Positions 1-5,805 of a stretch of 8,055 bases of DNA are shown one piece after another. The position numbers and the translations under genes were made by a program. Numbering within the stretch: the stretch's first letter is position 1; every line of letters begins with the position of its first letter. The notes below the pieces were generated by a model. The model was not told the DNA's origin, searched no databases, and worked only from the letters and a program-made list of their open reading frames with translations. Origin of the DNA: SCQX01 sp035720945 (GTDB taxonomy: Bacteria; Pseudomonadota; Gammaproteobacteria; Burkholderiales; Burkholderiaceae_B); assembly GCA_035720945.1 (NCBI GenBank), contig DASTNK010000039.1:1-8055 (forward strand). The letters are read 5' to 3'.

Positions 1-1
1 C

Positions 2-925
2 ATGCCTAAGGCAACGCCGGACTCCCGTCCCACGTTATTGCAAGGCCTGATCACGGCCGCCCACGGGCGCCATTACATGGTCGAACTCGCCGACGGAACC
101 CTGCGCACCTGCTTCCCCCGGGGCAAGAAGGCGGGGGCCGCGGTGGGGGACAAAGTGTTGATCTCACCGCAGGGACAGCGGGAAGGCACGATAGAAACCA
201 TCCTGGAGCGCCGCAACCTGCTGTATCGCTCCGACGAATTCCGCACCAAGCAGTTTGCTGCGAACGTCGACCAGTTGCTGTTCGTCGTGGCCGTCGAGCC
301 GGCTTTCTCGGACGACCTCCTGGGCAGGGCGCTGGTGGCGGCCGCCAGCGCGAACATAGAACCACTGATCATCCTCAACAAAGTCGATCTTGACCACGGC
401 GCGTCGGCCGCGCGCGAGCGCCTGCGCTATCCCGCGCACCTGGGTTTTCGCGTTCTGGACCTGAGCGCGCGCGATGTCGACGCCGCACGCCGGCAATTGC
501 TGCCCAGCCTCGAGGGCAGGACCAGCCTGTTACTGGGGCAAAGCGGCATGGGCAAGTCGACGCTGCTGAACGCCCTCATTCCCGAGGCACGGGCGCACAC
601 CCAGGAACACTCCCAGGCACTGGGAGCCGGTCGGCACACCACCACCAGCACACGTCTCTACCATTTGCCCGACCACCTGGGGGACATCATCGATTCCCCC
701 GGATTCCAGGCCTTTGGCCTATACCACCTGGGCATGGACGACATCGAGCGTGGTTTCCCGGAAATCCGGGCAGCCCGGGAGCATTGCCGCTTCTACAACT
801 GCACCCACAGGCACGAACCGGGCTGCGGCGTGCTGGAGGCCGTTAAACGCGGCGACATCCCGGTGGCGCGGCATGCGCTGTACGAGCGCATCCTGGCCGA
901 GAATGAGGCCCGAAACCACTATTGA
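2..925 (+). CDS. rsgA: Ribosome small subunit-dependent GTPase A (RsgA/YjeQ)
   Basis: RsgA is a cytoplasmic GTPase that binds the immature 30S subunit and helps its late maturation. The 307-residue protein shows the family's circularly permuted GTPase order: an N-terminal OB-fold region (about 10-75), then G4 NKVD (126-129), G1/P-loop GQSGMGKS (179-186), the switch I region with GRHTTTSTRLY (210-220) and G3 DSPG (231-234). A C-terminal zinc site follows, with Cys262, Cys267, His269 and Cys275. All key residues are present and the length is normal for the family. The ATG lies one base inside the window edge, so the ribosome binding site cannot be seen and a start further left is possible. The gene ends 82 bp from the convergent NUDIX gene. 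Identity is seen directly from motif order; only the start is uncertain. Confidence 0.96.
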   Translation: MPKATPDSRPTLLQGLITAAHGRHYMVELADGTLRTCFPRGKKAGAAVGDKVLISPQGQREGTIETILERRNLLYRSDEFRTKQFAANVDQLLFVVAVEPAFSDDLLGRALVAAASANIEPLIILNKVDLDHGASAARERLRYPAHLGFRVLDLSARDVDAARRQLLPSLEGRTSLLLGQSGMGKSTLLNALIPEARAHTQEHSQALGAGRHTTTSTRLYHLPDHLGDIIDSPGFQAFGLYHLGMDDIERGFPEIRAAREHCRFYNCTHRHEPGCGVLEAVKRGDIPVARHALYERILAENEARNHY

Positions 926-943
926 GGCAAAGCGTGGCCGCTG

Positions 944-986
944 TCGGCTCGAGCGCCGATTCGAAGCGACTCGGTGAATCACTTCG
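944..986. other. Two adjacent stem-loops between convergent rsgA and NUDIX genes
   Basis: Two inverted repeats fill the gap between two genes that run toward each other. The first pairs TCGGC (944-948) with GCCGA (955-959). The second, at 962-986, forms an 11-bp stem around a 3-base loop. It is fully paired, with two G-U wobbles, only in minus-strand RNA; the plus strand has two mismatches. This suggests it serves the 3' end of the NUDIX transcript, whose stop codon lies 22 bp away. Neither stem is followed by a T-run, so a factor-independent terminator is not shown; a transcript-stabilising 3' hairpin is equally possible. Confidence 0.35.
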
Positions 987-1007
987 GTTTCGCGGGGGGA
1001 GGGTCGA

Positions 1008-1754
1008 TCAGGATTGTGGCGCGGTTCCCAGCACGCCCTGGGCCGCCGCCAGGTAATGGTACAGATTGCGCACCAGCGCCGCGGTGGCGCCCCAGATGAA
1101 ATACGCGCGCCACGAGATGGAGAAATAAAAACGGTGTCCGCCATCCGGCAGCCTGGCCTCGTGCAGCCTATGCAGGCGCGTATCCATGAGCACCGACAGC
1201 GGCACCTCGAAGACTTCGGCCACCTCGGTCAGGTTGGGAGTGATCGAAAACCCGGGCCGCACCACGCCTATGACGGGCTTCATAGTGAAGCGGGTGGACG
1301 TCAGAAAGCAAGGCTGAGTGCCTATGACTTCGACGAATTGGGAATCGATGCCTATTTCTTCCCGGGTTTCGCGTAACGCCGCAGCCACGGCATCCGGATC
1401 GTCGGGCTCGATGCGCCCTCCCGGAAAACTGATCTGCCCCGCATGGTCGTTCAGGTGCGGCGAGCGCCGGGTGAAAATGACATGCAGGCCGGACAACCGC
1501 TGCACCAGCGCGATGAACACCGCAGCGTGCGTGACATCTTCATGGGCTGCGCCGTCGCTGAATGACTTGGCGAACACGGGTTCCACCACCCATTCCACGG
1601 GGCAGTTAAATGCGGCGCGGATGAAATCCAGCTCTAGCGTCGCAGCCTGCAACGGAGCCAGCGCTTTGGAGGAAATGACAGGTTGGGCGTCGGGGTCAAA
1701 GCCCGGCGTGACGATGGAGCGAGGCGTGCGTGAAACAGAGCTGGATGACGACAT
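1008..1754 (-). CDS. NUDIX hydrolase, CoA pyrophosphatase type (NudL-like)
   Basis: Likely hydrolyses coenzyme A or acyl-CoA to 3',5'-ADP and phosphopantetheine products in the cytoplasm, limiting damaged or excess CoA. Counting 248 residues from the ATG at 1754, the CoA-type signature lies at about 93-112 (FTRRSPHLNDHAGQISFPGG). It runs straight into the Nudix box at 112-136, with the REXXEE metal-binding core at 129-134 (RETREE). This pairing of signature and box separates CoA pyrophosphatases from other Nudix enzymes. A longer reading from a GTG at 1817 would add 21 residues of poor composition and would begin upstream of the probable promoter. The ATG at 1754 has a modest GGAT upstream and is preferred. 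The gene lies downstream of rplS but behind that gene's terminator, so it is probably transcribed on its own. Family is secure; exact substrate is inferred. Confidence 0.9.
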   Translation of the reverse strand: MSSSSSVSRTPRSIVTPGFDPDAQPVISSKALAPLQAATLELDFIRAAFNCPVEWVVEPVFAKSFSDGAAHEDVTHAAVFIALVQRLSGLHVIFTRRSPHLNDHAGQISFPGGRIEPDDPDAVAAALRETREEIGIDSQFVEVIGTQPCFLTSTRFTMKPVIGVVRPGFSITPNLTEVAEVFEVPLSVLMDTRLHRLHEARLPDGGHRFYFSISWRAYFIWGATAALVRNLYHYLAAAQGVLGTAPQS

Positions 1755-1817
1755 GTGGATCCAATCTGCGCGGCGACCTGGGTGCGACCCCGGACACCGC
1801 ACTGTTGCCGATGCCAC

Positions 1818-1823
1818 ATTTTA
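1818..1823 (-). promoter_or_regulatory. Possible -10 element for the NUDIX gene
   Basis: On the minus strand this reads TAAAAT, five of six matches to the sigma-70 -10 consensus, about 64 bases upstream of the ATG at 1754. The best -35 partner, TTTTCC at 16-bp spacing (1840-1845), is weak (three of six). If real, transcription would start near 1811, downstream of the GTG at 1817, which supports the shorter NUDIX protein. Confidence 0.35.
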
Positions 1824-1923
1824 CTCTGCTTCGCCTTATGGAAAACCCTATTGACCACTATTGGACACCGCACACCCGCCCAAACCGGTTTCAACCTATG
1901 ACGAAAGCCGTGATGCATTGGCC

Positions 1924-1965
1924 AAAAACGAATGGGCCGGGCCCCGGTTGCACCGGGCCGGCCCA
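1924..1965 (-). terminator. Rho-independent terminator of rplS
   Basis: Downstream of the rplS stop, minus-strand RNA can fold a very GC-rich hairpin. An 8-bp outer stem (1933-1940 with 1958-1965) and a 5-bp inner stem (1943-1947 with 1953-1957) are separated by a 2-base bulge, with a 5-base loop. A run of five U residues (1928-1924) follows three bases after the stem. It closes the rplS transcript 29 bases after the stop codon and separates it from the NUDIX gene. Confidence 0.85.
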
Positions 1966-1993
1966 CGCCGCAAGCTGGTGACAGGCGTCGCGA

Positions 1994-2383
1994 TTATTGC
2001 GCGGCGGCCTTCTTGCCGGCTCCGCGAACCAGTTTTTCCTTGATGCGGGCCGCCTTGCCGGCGCGGCTGCGCAGGTAATACAGCTTGGCGCGGCGCACGT
2101 CGCCACGACGCTTGACTTCAATGCTGGCGATTTGCGGGGAATAAAGCTGGAACGTGCGTTCAACGGATTCGCCGGAGGAAATCTTGCGAACGATGAAAGA
2201 CGAATTCAAGCCACGGTTGCGCTTGGCGATAACGACGCCTTCGTAGGCCTGCGCGCGCTTGCGGCTGCCTTCAACCACGTTCACACTGACCACCACGGTA
2301 TCGCCCGGGGCGAATTCAGGCACGGCCTGACCACCGGTGAGGCGCGCGATTTCTTCTTGCTCAAGCTGCTCGATCAGATTCAC
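1994..2383 (-). CDS. rplS: 50S ribosomal protein L19
   Basis: L19 binds 23S rRNA at the interface between the large and small ribosomal subunits. The 129-residue product shows the family hallmarks: APGDTVVVSVNVVEGSRKR (25-43), EGVVIAKRNRGLNSSFIVRK (48-67) and VKRRGDVRRAKLYYLR (90-105), then a basic tail. The reading frame is open far upstream to 2590, but the start is assigned to GTG at 2383. A GGAG lies 8 bases before it, and the resulting MNLIEQLEQEEIARL matches the L19 N-terminus of related bacteria. ATG codons 18 and 21 bases upstream would add a few unrelated residues. The gene has its own promoter, a long leader and its own terminator. No trmD lies upstream within the window, although rpsP-rimM-trmD-rplS is the common order. 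Confidence 0.97.
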   Translation of the reverse strand: MNLIEQLEQEEIARLTGGQAVPEFAPGDTVVVSVNVVEGSRKRAQAYEGVVIAKRNRGLNSSFIVRKISSGESVERTFQLYSPQIASIEVKRRGDVRRAKLYYLRSRAGKAARIKEKLVRGAGKKAAAQ

Positions 2384-2551
2384 TGAATTGACTCCATAAG
2401 TCATCATGAACGGGTAGGCCCCTATTCCCTTGGCCTGTGTTGGAAACGAAGGTCTTGCCGACCATCGCGCCCCAGGCCAGCCATGGATGAACGAATCCCC
2501 ATGGGTTTTTCTTGGGAAACCTATCGCCCCGACAGAGGATGCGATTGAAAA
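2384..2551 (-). promoter_or_regulatory. Structured 5' leader of rplS
   Basis: About 165 bases separate the predicted transcription start from the rplS GTG. Minus-strand RNA can form a small hairpin from ATCGC (2523-2527) and GCGAT (2541-2545). A second element has an outer 7-bp stem (2431-2437 with 2473-2479) enclosing GGTC/GACC (2451-2454 with 2460-2463, 5-base loop). The strand at 2432-2436 could instead pair with AGGCC at 2416-2420, so two mutually exclusive folds are possible just upstream of the ribosome binding site at 2392-2395. Autoregulation of ribosomal protein genes through leader RNA is well known; a role here is inference from pairing alone. Confidence 0.45.
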
Positions 2552-2557
2552 CCAAGC

Positions 2558-2586
2558 ATTATAGCTTGAAACACACCACATTGAAA
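2558..2586 (-). promoter_or_regulatory. Sigma-70 type promoter of rplS
   Basis: The minus strand carries a perfect TATAAT at 2558-2563. At 17-bp spacing the -35 position (2581-2586) reads TTTCAA, three of six consensus matches. Predicted transcription start is near 2551. The promoter lies between the small 58-codon ORF and rplS, so L19 need not depend on any upstream gene. Confidence 0.65.
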
Positions 2587-2635
2587 GCACGAACCAGGTG
2601 GTGCGAAACGATACGGTGCGCCGTGCCTTGGCGAT

Positions 2636-2812
2636 TCAGAAGCCGCTGGCGGCCCCAAGCCACATCAAACCCGGAATGAGAGCTGCCCAAACGACGACGA
2701 GACAAATATCGACCGCCATGGCTCCCCGGGTGGGCCGCGGCGGCGCGTTGCGCGCCGGTGCGGGCGGAAAAGGCCATTTCATGGGGGTGTCGCGTGGTGT
2801 GGTGGTTTTCAT
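2636..2812 (-). CDS. Small SOS-controlled membrane protein candidate (58 aa), unknown family
   Basis: I do not recognise this protein family. The ATG at 2812 is preceded by GAGG with a 5-base gap, a good ribosome binding site. An in-frame TTG at 2857 is a weaker alternative, and an internal ATG at residue 11 has no visible site. Residues 1-31 are rich in proline, arginine and threonine (PPAPARNAPPRPTR at 16-29). Residues about 34-56 form a single hydrophobic segment (VDICLVVVWAALIPGLMWLG) reaching almost to the C-terminus, so it is probably an inner-membrane protein with a short cytoplasmic N-terminal tail. The gene stands alone, 97 bp downstream of a promoter overlapped by two LexA boxes, so induction by DNA damage is expected. 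By layout it resembles SOS-induced small membrane toxins or division inhibitors (TisB, SidA, DidA). That function is inference; no sequence homology is claimed. Confidence 0.65.
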   Translation of the reverse strand: MKTTTPRDTPMKWPFPPAPARNAPPRPTRGAMAVDICLVVVWAALIPGLMWLGAASGF

Positions 2813-2904
2813 GGTTGCCTCGGTCGAAAAGATGGATCGGTATGGCGGAAAACACAATGCCCCCGCCTTGCATCAAGCCAACGACAGAAAGCTCAGGCCG
2901 GATA

Positions 2905-2920
2905 CTGTTCATAAAAACAG
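2905..2920. promoter_or_regulatory. LexA box 1 (SOS operator)
   Basis: The 16-bp sequence is CTGT-TCATAAAA-ACAG, a perfect match to the CTGT-N8-ACAG LexA operator core known from gamma- and betaproteobacteria, with an AT-rich centre. It ends exactly at the edge of the -10 element (2920-2925) and covers the predicted transcription start near 2913, so bound LexA would block promoter opening. Confidence 0.8.
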
Positions 2921-2948
2921 TTATAGCATTTTTAACTGTACAAAACAA
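2920..2948 (-). promoter_or_regulatory. Promoter of the 58-codon SOS gene (extended -10)
   Basis: The minus strand reads TTGTTT (2943-2948), then 17 bp, then TATAAC (2920-2925). TG lies one base before the -10, giving an extended -10 (TGCTATAAC). The -10 matches five of six consensus bases. Predicted start is near 2913, about 100 bases before the ATG at 2812. Both LexA boxes overlap these elements. Confidence 0.7.
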
Positions 2949-2951
2949 CAG
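2936..2951. promoter_or_regulatory. LexA box 2 (SOS operator)
   Basis: The sequence CTGT-ACAAAACA-ACAG is again a perfect CTGT-N8-ACAG with an AT-rich centre. It covers the -35 element at 2943-2948. Its centre is 31 bp from that of box 1, close to three helical turns, so two LexA dimers would sit on the same DNA face. The flanks of the two boxes mirror one another: GATACTGTT at 2901-2909 is inverted as AACAGTATC at 2947-2955. Confidence 0.8.
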
Positions 2952-3018
2952 TATCAGTATCGCGCCACCACGGATGGCGCCGCGCCGGCCAAGAATGCGC
3001 CCCGCCGGGCGCACCACG

Positions 3019-3041
3019 AAAAAACCCAGCCAGGGGCTGGG
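3019..3041 (-). terminator. Rho-independent terminator of the peroxiredoxin gene
   Basis: Minus-strand RNA forms a perfect 7-bp stem (CCCAGCC with GGCTGGG, 3025-3031 and 3035-3041) around a 3-base loop, followed directly by six U residues (3024-3019). It lies 90 bases after the peroxiredoxin stop codon and insulates the SOS promoter downstream from readthrough. Confidence 0.88.
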
Positions 3042-3130
3042 CATGAGGAGGCAAGCAGGTGAAACGCCAGGCCGGTGTAGTGTTTGACGCGTTAGAGGAC
3101 CAACACCGCACCAGTGCCCGGCATCGTCGC

Positions 3131-3769
3131 TCAACGATTCGGCTGGGGCGTCACGCGCAGGTACGGGCGCAGTTCGGTGTAGCCCTTGGGGAACTTCTGC
3201 TTCAGAACGGCGGGGTCCTTGATCGCGGGCGAGATGATGACGTCATCGCCATCTTCCCAATTGACCGGTGTCGCCACACTGTAGTTGTCGGTGAGCTGCA
3301 GCGAATCGATCACGCGCAGGATTTCGTTGAAATTGCGACCAGTGCTGGCGGGGTACGTGATGGTCAGCCGCACCTTCCGGGCCGGGTCGATGATGAACAC
3401 CGAGCGCACGGTTGCCGTGGTGCTGGCGTTGGGGTGGATCATGTCGTAGAGATTCGACACCTTGTGATCGGAATCCGCCAGAATCGGGTAATTGACCGTG
3501 GTCCGCTGGGTGTCGTCGATATCCTTGATCCAGCCACGGTGCGAATCGGCGTCATCGACTGAAACCGCGAGCACTTTGACGTTGCGTTTGGCGAATTCGT
3601 CGGACAAGATGGCGGTGTAGCCAAGTTCAGTGGTGCACACTGGAGTGAAGTCCGCCGGATGGGAGAACAGCACACCCCATTTGTCACCCAGGTAGTCATA
3701 AAGACGGATCTTTCCGATGGAAGAATCCTGCTCGAAATCAGGGGCGGTATCGCCCAGTCGCAATGTCAT
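3131..3769 (-). CDS. lsfA: 1-Cys peroxiredoxin, LsfA/Prx6 type
   Basis: A thiol peroxidase that reduces hydrogen peroxide and alkyl hydroperoxides in the cytoplasm. The 212-residue protein has the peroxidatic motif PADFTPVC with catalytic Cys45, supporting Thr42 and, later, Arg122. Cys45 is the only cysteine in the protein, which fixes it as the 1-Cys type needing an outside reductant. The C-terminal part includes the Prx6 stretches YPASTGRNFNEI (139-150) and TPVNWEDGDDV (167-177). The overall sequence closely resembles Pseudomonas LsfA as I recall it, a sulfate-starvation-induced 1-Cys peroxiredoxin, including the same length. The start is set at 3769, where MTLRLGDTAPDF begins the fold and a purine-rich GAGAG precedes it by 8 bases; the open frame upstream to 3874 is not conserved-looking. 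Family is secure, while sulfur control is inference. Confidence 0.94.
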   Translation of the reverse strand: MTLRLGDTAPDFEQDSSIGKIRLYDYLGDKWGVLFSHPADFTPVCTTELGYTAILSDEFAKRNVKVLAVSVDDADSHRGWIKDIDDTQRTTVNYPILADSDHKVSNLYDMIHPNASTTATVRSVFIIDPARKVRLTITYPASTGRNFNEILRVIDSLQLTDNYSVATPVNWEDGDDVIISPAIKDPAVLKQKFPKGYTELRPYLRVTPQPNR

Positions 3770-3803
3770 GGCAGTCACTCTCTTGATCAGCTGGTCGTGA
3801 AGA

Positions 3804-3851
3804 ACAAGCTCCGCGCTGTGAGGGCGGAGCCTTGTGACCCGGAACGGGTCA
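3804..3851 (-). other. Strong stem-loops in the peroxiredoxin leader
   Basis: Minus-strand RNA can form an 11-bp stem with one bulged base (3804-3814 with 3824-3835) and a 9-base loop. It is preceded by a smaller 6-bp stem TGACCC/GGGTCA (3835-3840 with 3846-3851, sharing one base). Both lie between the acyl-CoA dehydrogenase stop and the peroxiredoxin start. The larger stem is followed by a mildly U-rich stretch, so it could weakly terminate readthrough from upstream or stabilise the peroxiredoxin message. Function is not shown. Confidence 0.4.
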
Positions 3852-3901
3852 ACGCCAGGACATTGTGTCAGCAACGAAGTTGCGATGGAAATACCGTTTG
3901 T

Positions 3902-3922
3902 GAATATTCTTATGCGGAATAA
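3902..3922. promoter_or_regulatory. AT-rich palindromes upstream of the peroxiredoxin (LysR-type box?)
   Basis: Two adjacent inverted repeats stand out in GC-rich surroundings: GAATATTC (3902-3909) and TTAT-N5-ATAA (3910-3922). The second has the T-N11-A form of LysR-family operators and overlaps the last codons and stop of the acyl-CoA dehydrogenase gene. They lie 130-150 bases before the peroxiredoxin ATG. A LysR-type activator such as OxyR or CysB could act here, but the sequence does not say which. Confidence 0.35.
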
Positions 3923-5727
3923 ACCTGGTTTGTCAGTCGGCTAACAACCTGGCCTTCTATGACAGCCACCGATAGCGCCTGGGCACGAGGAAGGATGTGG
4001 CCAGCGTAGAAAACGCCCGTGGCGAATTTGCGGCGCAGGAAGGCGTCATCCTCACCCGCCGCCAACCGACGCGCACTGGCGAGCGCCCCCCTGGCCATGT
4101 GCCAGCCCGCATGCGCGACCCCCGCCAGCATGAGATACGGAACGCTGCCGAAAAAGACGGCGCGCACTTCATTGGCGGCGTTGGCCAGCATGAAATCCGT
4201 GGCGTGCGTATAGGCCTGAACCGCCGCCTCTAATTGCCGGGCAATGAGGCCGAGGCCTTCTTCATAGCCTTTGGGGGACGCCGCGGTCAGCTCGGCCGCT
4301 GTGGCAAGCATGTCCTGGGCCATGCCCCGTGCCACCGCCCCCGCGTCGCGCAGCGTCTTGCGGCCGATGAAATCATTGGCCTGGATCGCCGTCGTGCCCT
4401 CGTATATGGGCAGAATGCGCGCGTCGCGGTAATACTGCGCGGCCCCGGTTTCCTCGATGAAGCCCATGCCGCCGTGCACCTGGATGCCCAGGGACGCGAC
4501 CTCGACAGCGGTTTCCGTGGAAAACCCTTTGACGATCGGAACCAGGTACTCATAACGCTGACGGCTGCGTTCACGCGCGGCCGGATCGGCATGATGACGT
4601 GACCGGTCGAGTTCGCCAGCGGCCACATACGCCAGCGCGCGCGCGCCTTCCGTCAGGGCCCGCATGGTCATCAGCATGCGCTGCACGTCCGGATGGCGGG
4701 CAATCGCCACCGCGCCCGGCGACCCTTCCAGCGCCCGCCCCTGCACACGCTCGAACGCGTACTCCTGCGCTTTCTGCAACGCCCGTTCAGACACTGCCAC
4801 GCCTTGAATACCGACGGCATAGCGCGCCGCGTTCATCATGATGAACATGTATTCCAGGCCGTGATTTTCCTGACCAACGAGGTAGCCGACCGCGCCCTCG
4901 CCCACTTCGCCTTTGCCCGACCCGTACAAGAGCACCGCCGTGGGACTGCCGTGAATGCCCAGTTTGTGCTCCAGCGACGCGCACCATACGTCATTGCGCG
5001 CACCCAGGGAGCCGTCATCGCCGACCAGGACTTTGGGCACGATGAACAACGAAATTCCCTTGACTCCGGCAGGGGCGTCCGGCGTGCGAGCGAGCACCAG
5101 ATGGATGATGTTCTCGGCGAGATCATGCTCACCGTAAGTGATGAAGATTTTCTGGCCGGAAAGCCGGTAGGAACCATCCCCCTGATGCACGGCGCGGGTG
5201 GAAACCAGGGCAAGGTCCGACCCCGCTTGCGGTTCCGTGAGGTTCATGGTGCCCGTCCAACGTCCTTCGATGAGGGCGGGGATGAAGCGATCCTGCTGAG
5301 CCTTGTCGCCTACCGTGGCAAGCGCCTCGATGACGCCGTCGGTCAGCAGGGGACAGAGCGAAAACGCCAGGCTGGCCGCGTTGATGTTCTCACCGGCAGC
5401 GGCGGCCACCATCTTCGGCAACCCCTGGCCACCCCACTTCGGGTCGTGCTGCAACCCTTGCCAACCGCCCTGGGCGTACTCATGGAACGCCTGACGAAAG
5501 CCCGGGGTCGTCACGACCGCGCCATTGTTCCAACGCGCGGGGTCGGTGTCCGCGTTACGGTTCAGAGGTGCCACGGCCTGCTCGACGAACCGGGCGTTTT
5601 CCTCCATGACCGCGTCGATGAGCTCGTCCGACATCTCTTCGAAGCCCGGCAGCGCCAGGATGTCATCCAGCCCGGCAAGCTCTTTGAAAACGAAACGGAT
5701 ATCCTGTGTCGGTACGCGATAGGCCAT
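3910..5727 (-). CDS. Acyl-CoA dehydrogenase, long (AcdA/DmdC-like) class
   Basis: A flavoprotein that introduces a 2,3-double bond into an acyl-CoA and hands the electrons to ETF. The 605-residue chain is longer than the roughly 380-residue classical enzymes and matches the class with an extra C-terminal helical domain, which includes methylmercaptopropionyl-CoA dehydrogenase (DmdC). Visible motifs are MNLTEPQAGSD (161-171, FAD/substrate binding), QVHGGMGF (416-423) and YRDARILPIYEGTT (433-446), where Glu443 is the probable catalytic base. The extra domain covers about 460-605. The start ATG has AGGAG seven bases upstream. The gene follows etfB-etfA on the same strand after about 150 bp, so the ETF beside it is probably its electron acceptor. 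Motifs do not settle the substrate; DMSP-derived thioether use should not be assumed. Confidence 0.93.
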   Translation of the reverse strand: MAYRVPTQDIRFVFKELAGLDDILALPGFEEMSDELIDAVMEENARFVEQAVAPLNRNADTDPARWNNGAVVTTPGFRQAFHEYAQGGWQGLQHDPKWGGQGLPKMVAAAAGENINAASLAFSLCPLLTDGVIEALATVGDKAQQDRFIPALIEGRWTGTMNLTEPQAGSDLALVSTRAVHQGDGSYRLSGQKIFITYGEHDLAENIIHLVLARTPDAPAGVKGISLFIVPKVLVGDDGSLGARNDVWCASLEHKLGIHGSPTAVLLYGSGKGEVGEGAVGYLVGQENHGLEYMFIMMNAARYAVGIQGVAVSERALQKAQEYAFERVQGRALEGSPGAVAIARHPDVQRMLMTMRALTEGARALAYVAAGELDRSRHHADPAARERSRQRYEYLVPIVKGFSTETAVEVASLGIQVHGGMGFIEETGAAQYYRDARILPIYEGTTAIQANDFIGRKTLRDAGAVARGMAQDMLATAAELTAASPKGYEEGLGLIARQLEAAVQAYTHATDFMLANAANEVRAVFFGSVPYLMLAGVAHAGWHMARGALASARRLAAGEDDAFLRRKFATGVFYAGHILPRAQALSVAVIEGQVVSRLTNQVYSA

Positions 5728-5805
5728 GAATCGTCTCCTGGGTCATGTTGGCGCGGCACCATTCATTCGCGCTGGATTCCGCCCCACGGGGAAGCGTCAG
5801 CACAT

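Larger units (their letters stand above)
2813..3018. other. Gene-free interval carrying the SOS control region
   Basis: The full gap between the small ORF and the peroxiredoxin stop (2813-3130) holds no convincing coding sequence. In order it contains an approximately 100-base leader of the 58-codon gene, an AT-rich island (2901-2955) with two LexA boxes and a promoter, and a GC-rich stretch with a 7-bp stem TGCGCCC/GGGCGCA (around 2996-3013). The peroxiredoxin terminator follows. Longer open frames on either strand here have the histidine/arginine-rich or low-complexity look of shadow frames. Confidence 0.6.

Noticed and set aside
1851..1869. Near-repeat TTGACCAC / TTGGACACC in the NUDIX upstream region.
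   Set aside because: Only one imperfect copy pair and no matching promoter spacing on the plus strand; likely chance.
2415..2424. TAGG/CCTA palindrome near the rplS ribosome binding site.
   Set aside because: The loop would be two bases, too short to form a hairpin by itself; kept only as part of the alternative pairing in the leader.
2384..2590. The 69-codon upstream extension of the rplS frame.
   Set aside because: It crosses the rplS promoter and leader, is unlike L19 N-termini, and GTG 2383 has the proper ribosome binding site.
2559..2912. A 118-codon minus-strand frame whose ATG (2912) falls at the predicted SOS transcription start, which would give a leaderless message.
   Set aside because: It has no ribosome binding site, its product is histidine/arginine/serine-rich like a shadow frame, and it overlaps both the better 58-codon ORF and the rplS promoter.
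2598..3062. A 154-codon plus-strand open frame in the gap between rplS and the peroxiredoxin.
   Set aside because: No start signal, low-complexity composition, and it runs through both LexA boxes and the peroxiredoxin terminator, all of which point the other way.
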